Positions 44,301-52,646 of a DNA stretch of 64,000 nt are shown here, in pieces. Numbering within the stretch: the first letter of the stretch is position 1; each line of letters opens with the position of its first letter. The notes beneath the pieces are model-generated. The model was not told the origin of the DNA, searched no databases, and saw only the letters and a list, made by a program, of their open reading frames with translations. The translations under genes and the position numbers were made by a program. The stretch comes from Devosia sp. Leaf420 (lineage in GTDB: Bacteria > Pseudomonadota > Alphaproteobacteria > Rhizobiales > Devosiaceae), in assembly GCF_001425445.1 (NCBI RefSeq), contig NZ_LMQU01000012.1, forward strand, positions 268,278-332,277. Direction: 5' to 3'.

Positions 44301-44435
44301 GCGCACTTCGATGCCGATCAGGGCGGCGAGGCCCGCCACCATGATGAGGGCATTGATGACGATGGCCATGACCGGGCGACGGACAAAGAGTGTGGCGAGG
44401 GCGCCGCCGCGTTCGTTCTTGCTGGCTATGGACAC
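41322..44435 (-). CDS. RND family efflux transporter, inner-membrane pump
   Basis: 1037 aa, HAE1-type RND pump. The twelve-helix layout and two large periplasmic loops are evident. The proton-relay Asp pair is in TM4: ATGLVVDDAIVVLENIMRR. Other landmarks are the N-terminal FVRRPVMAIVINALIMVAG and the C-terminal GIMAKNGILIVEFANQLRDRG and GVPLVLASGAGAEARAALG. It is co-directional with the adaptor gene upstream; no outer-membrane factor is adjacent. Substrate probably multidrug or detergents; not determinable. Confidence 0.95.
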   Translation of the reverse strand: MSIASKNERGGALATLFVRRPVMAIVINALIMVAGLAALIGIEVRELPRVESPVLSVSTSFTGAAAETVDREVTAIVEGAVARVQGVTAISSSSSVGQSRVTLEFSENTNLDIATSDVRDALSRVTRSLPDDVEAPTIFKADSDAQPIMQLAVTATNTDIAGLSELVDGIITERLSAVEGVAEVQVYGTRTSAFEVDIDPVKLASHGLTVADIRNALSTIAFDSPAGSINGPNQNITVRAISEITEPKDFEAIIINGRTRLGDVASVVFDAAASSSSIRADGRPGIGLGIVRQAQSNSVSISHAVHEAVDTLNQSLPEGVTVTISSDEAVFIEGALHEVEIALIVALVVVVGIIYVFLLDWRAIIVPAISMPIALLGAVAGMYLAGFSLNIITLLALVLATGLVVDDAIVVLENIMRRKHMGAGPRAAAVLGTQEVFFAVVATTVTLVAVFVPLSFLEGQSGRLFREFGYTLAIAVLLSGVVALSMGPMVASRLLRNSSGEHTGGPFAKIGHFFSGLYRRTLRVALRNPLVIILVAVIFAGSAYYVYGSLRQEITPSEDRSAINLRINAPNTASLDFVRTRLSEVESMLQPYVKSGEVRSIFVLSGWGNGGSITLTLAPWGERTRSQQQIASEISALMAQVPGVRANVSQGNSLGIRGGGSGLQFAVTGSDYAVLSETAEKISDALTEDGRFGRVSVNFDTTQPQLTLTVDRARATALGIDINGLAPTMQAMIDGSDIGTIFINDESYSVRMLSTSHPVNDPRDLETLFVRTGDGRYVPMSTIATIEEAPVPPSLRREQQRRAVTVTASLEDGLALGDAYTQLQTIAAPLLAPGTAIIPLAEAKTIGEANNALFLTFGFALVIILLVLAAQFESFWSAIIVMATVPFGVAAGLWAILLTGGSLNIFSQIGLVLVVGIMAKNGILIVEFANQLRDRGMSVAEAIEQASNIRLRPVLMTMIATILGGVPLVLASGAGAEARAALGWVIVGGLGFAAIATLYLTPVAYLLLARFSKPKSEEEARLEREFEEIDGKAAPAE

Positions 44436-44509
44436 GGGCGGTGGCTCCTTTAGAGCGTTGGTCGGCCTAAGGGCGATGCTTCTGGCTGGTTTCGTTCAAT
44501 CCCATTTGC

Positions 44510-44579
44510 TGTCACCCCGGCGAAGGCCGGGGTCCATCTCCAGATCTCAGGATGGGCCCCGGCCTTCGCCGGGGTGACA
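44510..44579. repeat. REP-type palindromic repeat, family A, copy 2
   Basis: TGTCA to TGACA, with CCCCGGCGAAGGCCGGGG at one end and its inverted counterpart at the other. It sits between the adaptor and pump genes of one efflux operon. Confidence 0.82.
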
Positions 44580-44618
44580 ATCGAGTTTGGATTGGGAGCG
44601 GGGGGCAACATGAGCAAT

Positions 44619-45845
44619 TTAGCTAGCCGGTGCAGGTGGAGATTCGCCTGTGCCATCCGGGCCTTCGAGCAGGGTGACGGTGGCGCCGTCGCTCAGTTGC
44701 AAAATGCCTTCGGTGATGATGGCGTCGCCGGGCTTTAGGTCGGCGCGGACGAGGACGCCGTCGCTGTTGCGCTGGATGATTTCGGCGGGAACGCGGGTGG
44801 CTTTGCCATCGACATATTTCCAGACATAGGAGCCTTCGGCGGACCAGAGGATGGCCAGCGGGTTGACAGCCGGATAGCGCTCGCCCGGGAACGCCAGGGA
44901 AACGGTGAAGCTCATGCCGGCGCGCAGGGTGCCGTCGGGATTGGGGATTTCGGCCTGGACCTGGAGAGTGCGGCTGGCGGGATCGATGCGGGTATCGATA
45001 GCCGAGATATCGCCGGTAAACGTCTGGCCGGGGAGGGCGATGGCGGCGACGGAAACGGCCATGCCAGGCTCGATCTGGGCGGCATAACGTTCGGGCACCC
45101 AGAAATCGATAAGGATCGAGGAGGTGTCGTCGATCGAGGTGACGGCGGTCTGGGCGGGAACGTAATTGCCGGGGGTCACGCGGATGAGGCCGACGCGGCC
45201 GGCGATCGGGCTCGTGATGGTGCGGCGCGAGAGAGCGACGTCGGCATTACGCAGTTCGAGTTCGGCATTGGCGGCGCTGAGCTGAGCGGCGGAGAGGGCC
45301 GTGCCGGCGACGACATTGTTGCTCGCGAGGCCTTCAGTGCGCGTCAAGGTGGCGCGGGCGTCTTCGACGGCCAGTTCGGCGCGGTCATATTCGATCTGTT
45401 CGGCGGCGGCACCAAAGCGGGCGATGATAGCGCCTTGCTCGACAATTTGACCGGGGCGGACGGCGACTTCAGCGAGTTCGCCGCCGGCGGTGGCTGTGAC
45501 CGTGACCGAACGGACGGGGGTGCCTTCGCCGATGGCGGCGAGGGTGTCGTTGATATCGGCCATGGTGACGCCGGTGGTGATCACATTGGTGGCGCGGGGA
45601 GTAAAGCCGCCGGGACGGCCACCGCCTCCGGGAGCGCCGCTACCACCGGTCTGGGCGCCCTGGCCGCCGCCGGGACGGTTGCCTCCGGGGCCGCCGCCTT
45701 GCTGCGGCGCGGCTTCGGCTTGCGGGCCAAAGGGCAGGGTGATGCCTGCATTGGACAGGGTTTGATGGGCGCCAGGGGCGAAGAAGAGCCACGCCAGCGC
45801 GGCGGCCACGAGAATGACGATCGAGGCGACAATCTGCCGGATCAA
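44619..45845 (-). CDS. RND efflux periplasmic adaptor (membrane fusion protein)
   Basis: 408 aa. N-terminal membrane anchor (about 4-24), then a Gly/Pro/Gln-rich linker (about 45-85), an unusual low-complexity region for this family, then the barrel-sandwich, coiled-coil hairpin (about 150-205) and beta-barrel domains. Landmarks are TATAGGELAEVAVRPGQIVEQGAIIARF and ISPIAGRVGLIRV-like SPIAGRVGLIRVTPGNYV. TTG 45845 has GAGG five bases upstream; TTG 45857 is the other option. It precedes the RND pump gene. Confidence 0.9.
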   Translation of the reverse strand: MIRQIVASIVILVAAALAWLFFAPGAHQTLSNAGITLPFGPQAEAAPQQGGGPGGNRPGGGQGAQTGGSGAPGGGGRPGGFTPRATNVITTGVTMADINDTLAAIGEGTPVRSVTVTATAGGELAEVAVRPGQIVEQGAIIARFGAAAEQIEYDRAELAVEDARATLTRTEGLASNNVVAGTALSAAQLSAANAELELRNADVALSRRTITSPIAGRVGLIRVTPGNYVPAQTAVTSIDDTSSILIDFWVPERYAAQIEPGMAVSVAAIALPGQTFTGDISAIDTRIDPASRTLQVQAEIPNPDGTLRAGMSFTVSLAFPGERYPAVNPLAILWSAEGSYVWKYVDGKATRVPAEIIQRNSDGVLVRADLKPGDAIITEGILQLSDGATVTLLEGPDGTGESPPAPAS

Positions 45846-45953
45846 ACCAGACCTCAAACTGTAAACGGGAAAAACACCGTTACGGTAACAGGTTGACCGG
45901 GCGTGTTAAATTAAAATGCGGAAAGGTTTCGGGATTGTGAGGGGTAGTGGCAC

Positions 45954-46003
45954 GCCCTCGTCCTTCGAGACTTCGCAAAGGCGAAGCACCTCAGTATGAG
46001 GGC
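45954..46003. repeat. Family C repeat, copy 1 (left of sseA)
   Basis: 50 bp: GCCCTCGTCCTTCGAG, an inner hairpin CTTCGC/GCGAAG, then CTCAGTATGAGGGC. The outer arms GCCCTC/GAGGGC pair. The second copy is at 46964-47012; the two bracket one gene. Confidence 0.75.
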
Positions 46004-46021
46004 TACCGGACTACTTGAGAC

Positions 46022-46855
46022 CTAGCTTTCGACTTCGGCGTCGGGGCGGGAGCCCCATTCGGCCCAGGAGCCGTCGTAGACGGCGACGGATTTGGCGCCG
46101 GCTTGTTCGAGGGCGAGGGCTAGGGTCGAGGCGGTGACGCCGGAGCCGCAGGAGGTGACGATGGGCTCGGAGAGATCGACGCCGCGCTCGTCGAAGAGCG
46201 CCTTGAGGGCTTCGGGGGATTTGAGCATGCCGTTTTCGGTGAGGAGGCTCACCGGGACGTTGCGGCTATTGGGGATGTGGCCGGAGCGAAGGCCGGGACG
46301 CGGCTCGGGGGCTTCGGCGTGGAAGCGCGGGGCGGGGCGGGCGTCGAGGATCTGCGCCGTTTCGGTGTTGCTGAGGCCGTTTACGGCATCAAAATCAACG
46401 ACGCGATCGGGATTGAACTGGACGGTGAAGGTGGCCGGGGCCTTGGTCTTGTGACCGGCTTCGAGCGGGCGGCGTTCGGCGCGCCATTTGGGGCCGCCGC
46501 CGGAGAGGATGCGCACGTCCTTGGCGCCAAAGGTTTTGAATGTCCACCAGACGCGGGGGGCGCTGAAAAGGCCGAGTTCGTCATAGATGACGATGGTCAT
46601 GTCGCTGCCAACGCCGAGCGCGCCGACCATGCGGGCGAAATCTTCGGGGGCGGGGAGCATGTGGGGCAGGTTGGAGGAGGTATCGGCGACACCGTCGATA
46701 TCGAAATAGACCGCGCCGGGAATGTGGCCGGCGAGGTATTCGGCTTGGGCATTGCGCGAGGCGTTGGGCATGTGCCAGCTCGCGTCGACCACCGCGATGT
46801 TTGGATCGCTCAGATGTTCCGCCAGCCATTCAGTTGAAACGAAAAGGCTTTCCAT
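46022..46855 (-). CDS. sseA: 3-mercaptopyruvate sulfurtransferase
   Basis: 277 aa, two tandem rhodanese domains. The catalytic loop CGSGVTA (Cys236) near the C terminus is the form typical of mercaptopyruvate rather than thiosulfate sulfurtransferases. It transfers sulfur from 3-mercaptopyruvate to thiol acceptors or cyanide. The N-terminal domain lacks a catalytic Cys, as usual. ATG 46855 with GAGGA upstream is preferred to the GTG immediately before. Monocistronic, bracketed by two family C repeats. Confidence 0.9.
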   Translation of the reverse strand: MESLFVSTEWLAEHLSDPNIAVVDASWHMPNASRNAQAEYLAGHIPGAVYFDIDGVADTSSNLPHMLPAPEDFARMVGALGVGSDMTIVIYDELGLFSAPRVWWTFKTFGAKDVRILSGGGPKWRAERRPLEAGHKTKAPATFTVQFNPDRVVDFDAVNGLSNTETAQILDARPAPRFHAEAPEPRPGLRSGHIPNSRNVPVSLLTENGMLKSPEALKALFDERGVDLSEPIVTSCGSGVTASTLALALEQAGAKSVAVYDGSWAEWGSRPDAEVES

Positions 46856-46963
46856 CACGCGATTCCTCGTTGCTGTGGGGGGACAATGGCGCTGCGCCGG
46901 GCGGCGGTCAAAGGGTAAATCGACGCGGGAGGTATGCGTGGGGGTTGGGGGGCCTGTGGCAAC

Positions 46964-47012
46964 GCCCTCGTGGTTCGAGGCTTCGCTACGCGAAGCGCCT
47001 CACCATGAGGGC
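46964..47012. repeat. Family C repeat, copy 2 (right of sseA)
   Basis: GCCCTCGTGGTTCGAGG, inner hairpin CTTCGC/GCGAAG, then CTCACCATGAGGGC. Same orientation as the copy at 45954. Confidence 0.75.
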
Positions 47013-47038
47013 TACGGTTGAGCTGGTGACAGTCGGCG

Positions 47039-48028
47039 TCAAGCGCCGAGAGTGAGAAGATCCTTTTGGGCGAGGTGGAGCGTGACGGTGTCGCCGCGTT
47101 GGAGGGGGCTGGTCTGGTTGTTAAAAGTGTCGATGTTGACGAGCGTGCCGCCGATGTCGACGCGGAGGCGTTGGACGGAGCCGAGGAAGTGGAGATCGGC
47201 GATGGTGCCGGTCAGGGTGAGGTCGGTTTCGGGGCGGGGGGCGAGGGAGATGAGCTCGGGGCGGATGGCGCGTTCGCCCGGGGTGCCGGCTAGGACGCCG
47301 GCGGGAAGCGTGTTGAGTTGGCCGACGAAGGTGGCGACGAAGCGGGTGGCCGGGCGATTGTAGATGTCGTGGGCGGCGCCGAGCTGTTCGATATTGCCTG
47401 AGTTCATGACCACGATGCGATCGGAAATGGACATGGCCTCTTCCTGATCGTGGGTGACGAAGACGGTGGTGATGCCGAGATCGCGCTGGATGGCGCGGAT
47501 TTCTTCGCGGAGGGAGACGCGGATTTTGGCGTCGAGCGCGGAGAGCGGTTCGTCGAGGAGAAGGAGGCGCGGTTTTGGCGCGATGGCGCGGGCGAGGGCG
47601 ACGCGCTGCTGTTGGCCGCCGGACATTTCATAGGGATAGCGCTTGTCAAAGCCGAGGAGGCCAATCAGCTTGAGCATCTCATCGACGCGGGCGCGGCGTT
47701 GCTCGGCTGGCATGCCTGCGACTTTCAGGCCAAAGGCGATGTTTTCGCCGACGGTCATATTGGGGAAGAGCGCATAGGCCTGGAAGACCATGCCGAGCTG
47801 GCGCTGATTGGGCTTGAGATGCGTGATGTCTTCGCCATCGACGCGGATGGTGCCGGAGGTGGGGCGCTCGAAGCCGGCGATCATCCTGAGGATCGTGGTC
47901 TTGCCGCAACCGGAGGGGCCGAGGAGTGAGATGAACTCGCCCTTGGCGAAGGCAAAATTGACGCCTTTGACGACCGTATTGGTGCCGAAGGATTTGACGA
48001 GGTTCTGAACTTCGAGAAAGGCGGGCAT
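47039..48028 (-). CDS. ABC transporter ATP-binding protein, PotA type
   Basis: 329 aa. Walker A GPSGCGKTT, signature MSGGQQQRVALARAI, Walker B LLLLDEPLSALD, switch VFVTHDQEEAM, then a C-terminal TOBE domain (about 245-325). This is the layout of spermidine/putrescine, iron and phosphonate importers. It is the last gene of an SBP-permease-permease-ATPase operon; only 1 bp separates it from the permease upstream. Substrate undetermined. Confidence 0.92.
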   Translation of the reverse strand: MPAFLEVQNLVKSFGTNTVVKGVNFAFAKGEFISLLGPSGCGKTTILRMIAGFERPTSGTIRVDGEDITHLKPNQRQLGMVFQAYALFPNMTVGENIAFGLKVAGMPAEQRRARVDEMLKLIGLLGFDKRYPYEMSGGQQQRVALARAIAPKPRLLLLDEPLSALDAKIRVSLREEIRAIQRDLGITTVFVTHDQEEAMSISDRIVVMNSGNIEQLGAAHDIYNRPATRFVATFVGQLNTLPAGVLAGTPGERAIRPELISLAPRPETDLTLTGTIADLHFLGSVQRLRVDIGGTLVNIDTFNNQTSPLQRGDTVTLHLAQKDLLTLGA

Positions 48029-48029
48029 G

Positions 48030-48821
48030 TCAATCGGTCCGGGCGGAAGTGCGGGGGGCGAAGCGGCCGAGCACGTTGATCATGCCCATGGCGCCCCAGG
48101 TGATGATGAAGGAAATGATGGCGAGCGCGGCGGGCTCATAGGCCCGATTGGTGCCGATACCCACGAGATAGGGGCCGAAGGCAGGGCGGTTGAGGAGGCT
48201 CGCAATGGTGAATTCGCCGATGACAATGGCGAAGGTCAGGAAGGCGCCCGAGAGTATGGCGACGAGGATATTGGGCAGGATGATATTGCCGATGATCTGG
48301 ACCTGGCTGGCGCCCATGATCTGCGCGGCTTCAGTGAGGGTGCCGATATCGATGGTGCGCATGCCGTTGTCGACCGCCCGGTACATATAGGGCATGGCGA
48401 GCATGACATAGGCACAGGTGAGGAGAATATCGGTGCCGAGGATGGAGCCGGTGAAGGGGATCAGCGAGGATGAGCCATAGAGGCGGACATAGCCATAGAC
48501 CAGCACCAGTGCGGGAATAACCAGCGGCAGGAGGGTAACGAATTCCATGAACGGCCGCAGCCAGGGCATGCGCAAGCGGACGAAATAGACGGCCGGCACG
48601 ACGACAAAGATGCCGACGATAATAGTGAAGACGCCGACGCTGAGCGAATAGCCGAAGGTCGCGTAAAATTTCGGATCGGAGAAGACCGAAACATAGGCGT
48701 CAAAGGTGTATTCGTTGCGGCGCATGCGCAGCGAGAAGATGAACGTCGCGAGCAGCGGAATGAGGAAATAGGCCGCCCCGAGCGTAACGATGAGCCAGGG
48801 CCAGAACTTTTGGGCCTTCAT
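48030..48821 (-). CDS. ABC transporter permease, PotC type
   Basis: 263 aa, six hydrophobic segments. The coupling block GTLTEAAQIMGASQVQIIGNIILPNI is intact. ATG 48821 overlaps the upstream permease stop (ATGA). The open frame continues far upstream but only as a shadow. It pairs with the PotB-type protein to form the pore. Confidence 0.92.
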   Translation of the reverse strand: MKAQKFWPWLIVTLGAAYFLIPLLATFIFSLRMRRNEYTFDAYVSVFSDPKFYATFGYSLSVGVFTIIVGIFVVVPAVYFVRLRMPWLRPFMEFVTLLPLVIPALVLVYGYVRLYGSSSLIPFTGSILGTDILLTCAYVMLAMPYMYRAVDNGMRTIDIGTLTEAAQIMGASQVQIIGNIILPNILVAILSGAFLTFAIVIGEFTIASLLNRPAFGPYLVGIGTNRAYEPAALAIISFIITWGAMGMINVLGRFAPRTSARTD

Positions 48822-49684
48822 TTCATCCACCTTTCGGCACGCGCGGCGACGACGAGATAAATGACGTTGGCGAAAGACGTGATGAGGATCATGCCGACGG
48901 CCAAAGCGGCGCCGAGGCCGGGATTTTGCAGGGCATCGCCGCGGATCTGATTGTAGAGCAGCACGGTGACGATGTTGAGGTTGGAGCCGGTAAGCGCCCA
49001 AGCGGTGGCGATGGCGCCGAAGGCATTGGCAAAGAGTAGGCTGAGGGTGCCCAGGAAGCTCGGCCAGAGAATGGGCAGGCCGACATAGCGCCAGAATTGC
49101 CAGGGCGAGGCACCGAGCGTCTGGGCGGCTTCGTTCCACTCCTTCTTGAGGCCGTCGATCGCGGGAGCGATGGTCAGCATCATCAGCGGGATCTGGAAAT
49201 AGAGATAGGTCAGCGTCAGGCCCCAGAAGGAAAAGAGGCTGAAGCCAGCGCGGTAGAGATCGAAGCCGAAGACATCGCGCAGGATGATGGTGACGAGGCC
49301 GATGCGGCCGATCGAGGCGATGAAGGCAAAAGCAAGCGGCACGCCAGCAAAATTGGACGCGACACCGGAAAAGGTCATGACGGCAGAGCGGAAGCCGGCG
49401 GGCAGTTTGCCGCGAATGATCGCAAGGGTGATGGCGAGGCCGATCAGCGCGCCGAGAATGGCGGAGGCGCCGGAGACGCGGATCGAAATCCAATAGGCGG
49501 CCATGATCTGATCGGTGAACAGGTCGGCGATGTTTTCGAAGGTGAAATTGCCCTCGCGATCGGTAAAGGCGGCGCCGAGGAGGGAGAGCGTCGGCAGGAA
49601 GAGGAACATCACCGCGAAGAGGACGAAAGGGAAGACGGCGAGGCTATCCCAGTGGATGCGGCGGTTGGCGTTAGATGCGCTCAT
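48818..49684 (-). CDS. ABC transporter permease, PotB type
   Basis: 288 aa, six main hydrophobic segments. The coupling block EWNEAAQTLGASPWQFWRYVGLPIL fits binding-protein-dependent permeases. It is separated from the binding-protein gene by a 226-bp stretch carrying repeat elements, so a second promoter or repeat insertion inside the operon is possible. Confidence 0.92.
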   Translation of the reverse strand: MSASNANRRIHWDSLAVFPFVLFAVMFLFLPTLSLLGAAFTDREGNFTFENIADLFTDQIMAAYWISIRVSGASAILGALIGLAITLAIIRGKLPAGFRSAVMTFSGVASNFAGVPLAFAFIASIGRIGLVTIILRDVFGFDLYRAGFSLFSFWGLTLTYLYFQIPLMMLTIAPAIDGLKKEWNEAAQTLGASPWQFWRYVGLPILWPSFLGTLSLLFANAFGAIATAWALTGSNLNIVTVLLYNQIRGDALQNPGLGAALAVGMILITSFANVIYLVVAARAERWMK

Positions 49685-49698
49685 GGTGCTTGGGGCGA

Positions 49699-49811
49699 CC
49701 CCCTCCTAGCCTCCCCCTGGGAGGGGGAAGGACCGCGCAGTGGATGTGGCGCGATTTTGCCTCGAACTCGATGTGGCTCCTCCCCCCTGTCAGGGGGAGG
49801 ATGGGTGGGGG
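49699..49811. repeat. Palindromic element, family B, copy 2
   Basis: Related to 6810-6917. Ends 49699-49719 and 49791-49811 are imperfect inverted repeats of CCTCCCCCTG type, and the internal CAGTGG and ACTCGATG words are shared. A further CTCCCC…GGGGGAGG stem follows at about 49859-49880. Confidence 0.7.
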
Positions 49812-49910
49812 TGACGCCGCGAACGCAGAGCGCGCGGAGAAAACCCCCACCCGTGATCTCTCCCCACAAGGGGGAGGGTGTCGACTGAGAATTCAGTCGA
49901 TCAGGTCAGC

Positions 49911-51020
49911 TTACTGAACCGAAGCGCCGACGGTGGAGTCCCAGCCGCCGGTGATGGTGGCTTTGTTGGCGTTCTGCTCTTCAATCGAGGGGAACACGGC
50001 CTTGGCGTAGTTTTCGGCGGCCGGGAGCTTGGCCATCAGGTCAGCTGGCAGGACGCCAGCGTCGGACATGGCGTTGAAGCGGATCGGGTGGCAGTAGCCG
50101 GCGAGCCAGCCGAGCTGACCTTCGTCGGAATAGAGATATTCCATCCAGAGTTTGGCAGCGTTCGGGTGGGGTGCGAAGGCCGAGATGGCCTGGACGTAGA
50201 CGCCGGCGACGACCCCATCGGACGGCACGACGACTTCGATCGGCGGGTTGCCGTTGAGGTTGTCGCGGGCGGCGAGAAGGTTGTAGTCCCAGTTGATCGC
50301 GATCGGGGTCGTGCCCTGGGCGATGGCAGCAGCTTCCGCGTCGACGGGGACGAAATTGCCTTTGTCGTTGAGCGCCTTGAAGTATTCAAGGCCAGCCTGG
50401 GCGGCAGCATCCTGAGCGGCACCGGTCGAGAGACCAGCGGCATAGACGGACATGATGGCGTTGTTGGCGGTACGCGGATCACCAGCCAGAGCCACGGAGT
50501 TGGCGAACTCGTCCTTGTTCAAGTCGGCCCAAGTTGCCGGGTTTTCGCCGGTGATGATGTCCTTGTTGATGCCGAAGGCGAGGACGCCATAATAATCGCC
50601 ATACCAAAAGCCATCGGCGTCCTTGGCATCGTCCGGAATCTCGTCCCAGGTCGAGACCTTGTAAGCCTGGAGAAGGCCTTCGTCCTTGGCCTGCGGGCCG
50701 AATGCGAGACCGATATCGAGAACGTCAGGAGCCTGCGGGCCGGTATTGCCCTTGTTGGCGCGGACGGCTTCGAGCTCGTCTGCCGAACCGGCATCGGGGT
50801 TCAGTTCGTTGACGGTGATGCCGGGATACTTAGCCTTAAAGCCTTCGATCACGCCGCCATAGTTGCACCAGGAATGGGGCAGGGCGATTACGGTGAGCTG
50901 GCCTTCGGTCTTGGCGGCGTCGTAGAGCGCGGTCAGATCGGCCTGGGCGATAGTCGGAGCCGCGAAGCTGAGCACGGTGAGAAGCGAAACCGATGCGGTC
51001 AGCGTAGACTTGAACGTCAT
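49911..51020 (-). CDS. ABC transporter substrate-binding protein, PotD/iron-type
   Basis: 369 aa. Signal peptide about 1-27 (…TVLSFAAPTIAQA). The mature protein has GQLTVIALPHSWCNYGGVIEGFKAKYPGI and the later GYCHPIRFNAMS, and belongs to the SBP_bac_6/PotD-like cluster II binding proteins. The visible Trp/Asp/Asn-rich pocket does not identify the ligand. It heads the transporter operon on the minus strand. Candidates are polyamines, ferric iron or a phosphonate. Confidence 0.9.
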   Translation of the reverse strand: MTFKSTLTASVSLLTVLSFAAPTIAQADLTALYDAAKTEGQLTVIALPHSWCNYGGVIEGFKAKYPGITVNELNPDAGSADELEAVRANKGNTGPQAPDVLDIGLAFGPQAKDEGLLQAYKVSTWDEIPDDAKDADGFWYGDYYGVLAFGINKDIITGENPATWADLNKDEFANSVALAGDPRTANNAIMSVYAAGLSTGAAQDAAAQAGLEYFKALNDKGNFVPVDAEAAAIAQGTTPIAINWDYNLLAARDNLNGNPPIEVVVPSDGVVAGVYVQAISAFAPHPNAAKLWMEYLYSDEGQLGWLAGYCHPIRFNAMSDAGVLPADLMAKLPAAENYAKAVFPSIEEQNANKATITGGWDSTVGASVQ

Positions 51021-51287
51021 TCTTTGTCTCCCTGAATGAGCAGTCGCTCGCCCTCCCCAAGGAGAGCTGGTGCGAACGGGCGAGGGAGTAGAGAGGTCAG
51101 ATGACAGTGCAATGACATATTGGTGACGGTGCGGAGTCGCCCATAGAGAGGCGATAATGGCCGCAACATCAATCGATTGCGCTCATCTGCCCATCTGCTC
51201 GCGTCCTCCCAGCCGCAGGGTGAGATTGCCCAATTGTGACAGTCTCGTCCAGATGGTCAAAATATCGTCGCGGGGAGTAGATGCTAA

Positions 51288-51590
51288 TCACTGGAAGTTA
51301 TCTTTGGCGATAAGCCTCCCGCTACAAAGATCGTATTGAAAAAAGAGAGGCCTGAAGTGGTTGATGACGATCAACCGCGTTGTGCAAACGCCTTCCTTCA
51401 TCTCCAGCCGATAGATCCACTCCGTCCCGTTCTGTTCGACAAGTTCAGCAGAGCCGTTGTCGACCAAGACGTTAAGAATGGGTCGTGGAAATTCGATAGG
51501 CAGGATGTATGTTTCTGCAACCACAGGCAGCCCTGCAAGTGAGGCCGTGGCAAGCGCAAATGGCAGCATAATTTTTGCTATATTCTTCAA
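51288..51590 (-). CDS. Small exported protein, unrecognised
   Basis: 100 aa. Signal peptide about 1-25 (LKNIAKIMLPFALATASLAGLPVVA). The mature part is about 75 aa with two cysteines (EGVCTTRL and YDLCSGRL), which may form a disulfide. TTG start, supported by GGAGG five bases upstream. GC content is lower than in its neighbours, which could indicate acquisition. No homologue is recognised. Confidence 0.65.
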   Translation of the reverse strand: MKNIAKIMLPFALATASLAGLPVVAETYILPIEFPRPILNVLVDNGSAELVEQNGTEWIYRLEMKEGVCTTRLIVINHFRPLFFQYDLCSGRLIAKDNFQ

Positions 51591-51716
51591 GCCATCCTCC
51601 AGGTTTATTTCAGACTAGAAAAGCGGTCACTGTTCGTCCAGCGCTCAATTCCATCTCGACTTTTCCATTGGCGGACGTGAAGCTTAGCCCGACTAACAAT
51701 TCGAGAGCCTTCCCTC

Positions 51717-52646
51717 ATGGCCTATGGCGTTCATGCCTATGCGGATGATCCGCGCAATGCTTCCATTCTGATTGCCGTCAATGACCAGTTGATGCCGCGC
51801 GACAAGGCGGTGGTGTCAGTGTTCGATTCTGGCTTCGTACTCGGGGATGGCGTCTGGGAAGGGTTGCGGCTGCACAAGGGCGGGATCCCCTTTTTGTGGG
51901 CGCATCTGGAGCGGCTTTATGAAGGGGCGAAGACGCTCGATTTTTCGGTCGGTTTGACGCCGGACGAACTGGTGAAGCGGATTTTTGATTGTCTTGCGGC
52001 AAACGGCATGACGGATGGTGTGCATATCAGGCTGATGGTGACGCGCGGGATCAAGGCGACGCCGTATCAGGATCCGCGGGTGACGATCGGGGATGCGACC
52101 ATTGTCATCATCCCCGAATACAAGGCGCCTTCGGCAAAGCCCGATGGGATTTCGCTCTTCACATCGACGATCCGCCGCACGGCGCCGGATATGCAAGACC
52201 AGAAGCTTAATTCGCATTCCAAGCTCAACTGCATTCAGGCCTGCATCCAGGCAGCAAAAGCCGGGGCGGACGAGGCGCTGATGCTCGATCCGCAGGGTTT
52301 CGTGGCGACTTGTAATTCGACGCATTTTTTCATCGTGCGGCGTGGCGAGGTCTGGACGTCCACCGGCGATTATTGCCTCGGCGGGATTACGCGCTGGAAC
52401 ATTATCCGCGTGGCTGAAGCGGCGGGGATCACCGTGCGGCAGAAGAATTTCTCGCTGACCGATGTCTATGGGGCGGACGAGGCTTTTGTGACGGGAACCT
52501 TTGCGGGGCTGACCTCGGTGCGCGAGGTGGATGGCCGGAAAATGGGGCATCCGCTCAAGGGGCCGGGACCAATTCCTGGAGAGATGACGGCGCGGCTAGC
52601 CGGGCTTTATGGGGACCTGATCGAAGCGGAGACCTTTAGGCCATGA
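51717..52646 (+). CDS. Class IV aminotransferase (branched-chain / D-amino-acid type)
   Basis: 309 aa, fold type IV PLP enzyme. VFDSGFVLGDGVWEGLRLHKG near the N terminus and the PLP Lys169 in NSHSKLNCIQACIQA are visible; GGITRWNIIRVAEAAGI and VTGTFAGLTSVREVDG form the cofactor phosphate site. It overlaps the sulfotransferase-like gene by 4 nt (ATGA). Substrate is uncertain among branched-chain amino acids, D-amino acids and aminodeoxychorismate. Confidence 0.9.
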   Translation: MAYGVHAYADDPRNASILIAVNDQLMPRDKAVVSVFDSGFVLGDGVWEGLRLHKGGIPFLWAHLERLYEGAKTLDFSVGLTPDELVKRIFDCLAANGMTDGVHIRLMVTRGIKATPYQDPRVTIGDATIVIIPEYKAPSAKPDGISLFTSTIRRTAPDMQDQKLNSHSKLNCIQACIQAAKAGADEALMLDPQGFVATCNSTHFFIVRRGEVWTSTGDYCLGGITRWNIIRVAEAAGITVRQKNFSLTDVYGADEAFVTGTFAGLTSVREVDGRKMGHPLKGPGPIPGEMTARLAGLYGDLIEAETFRP

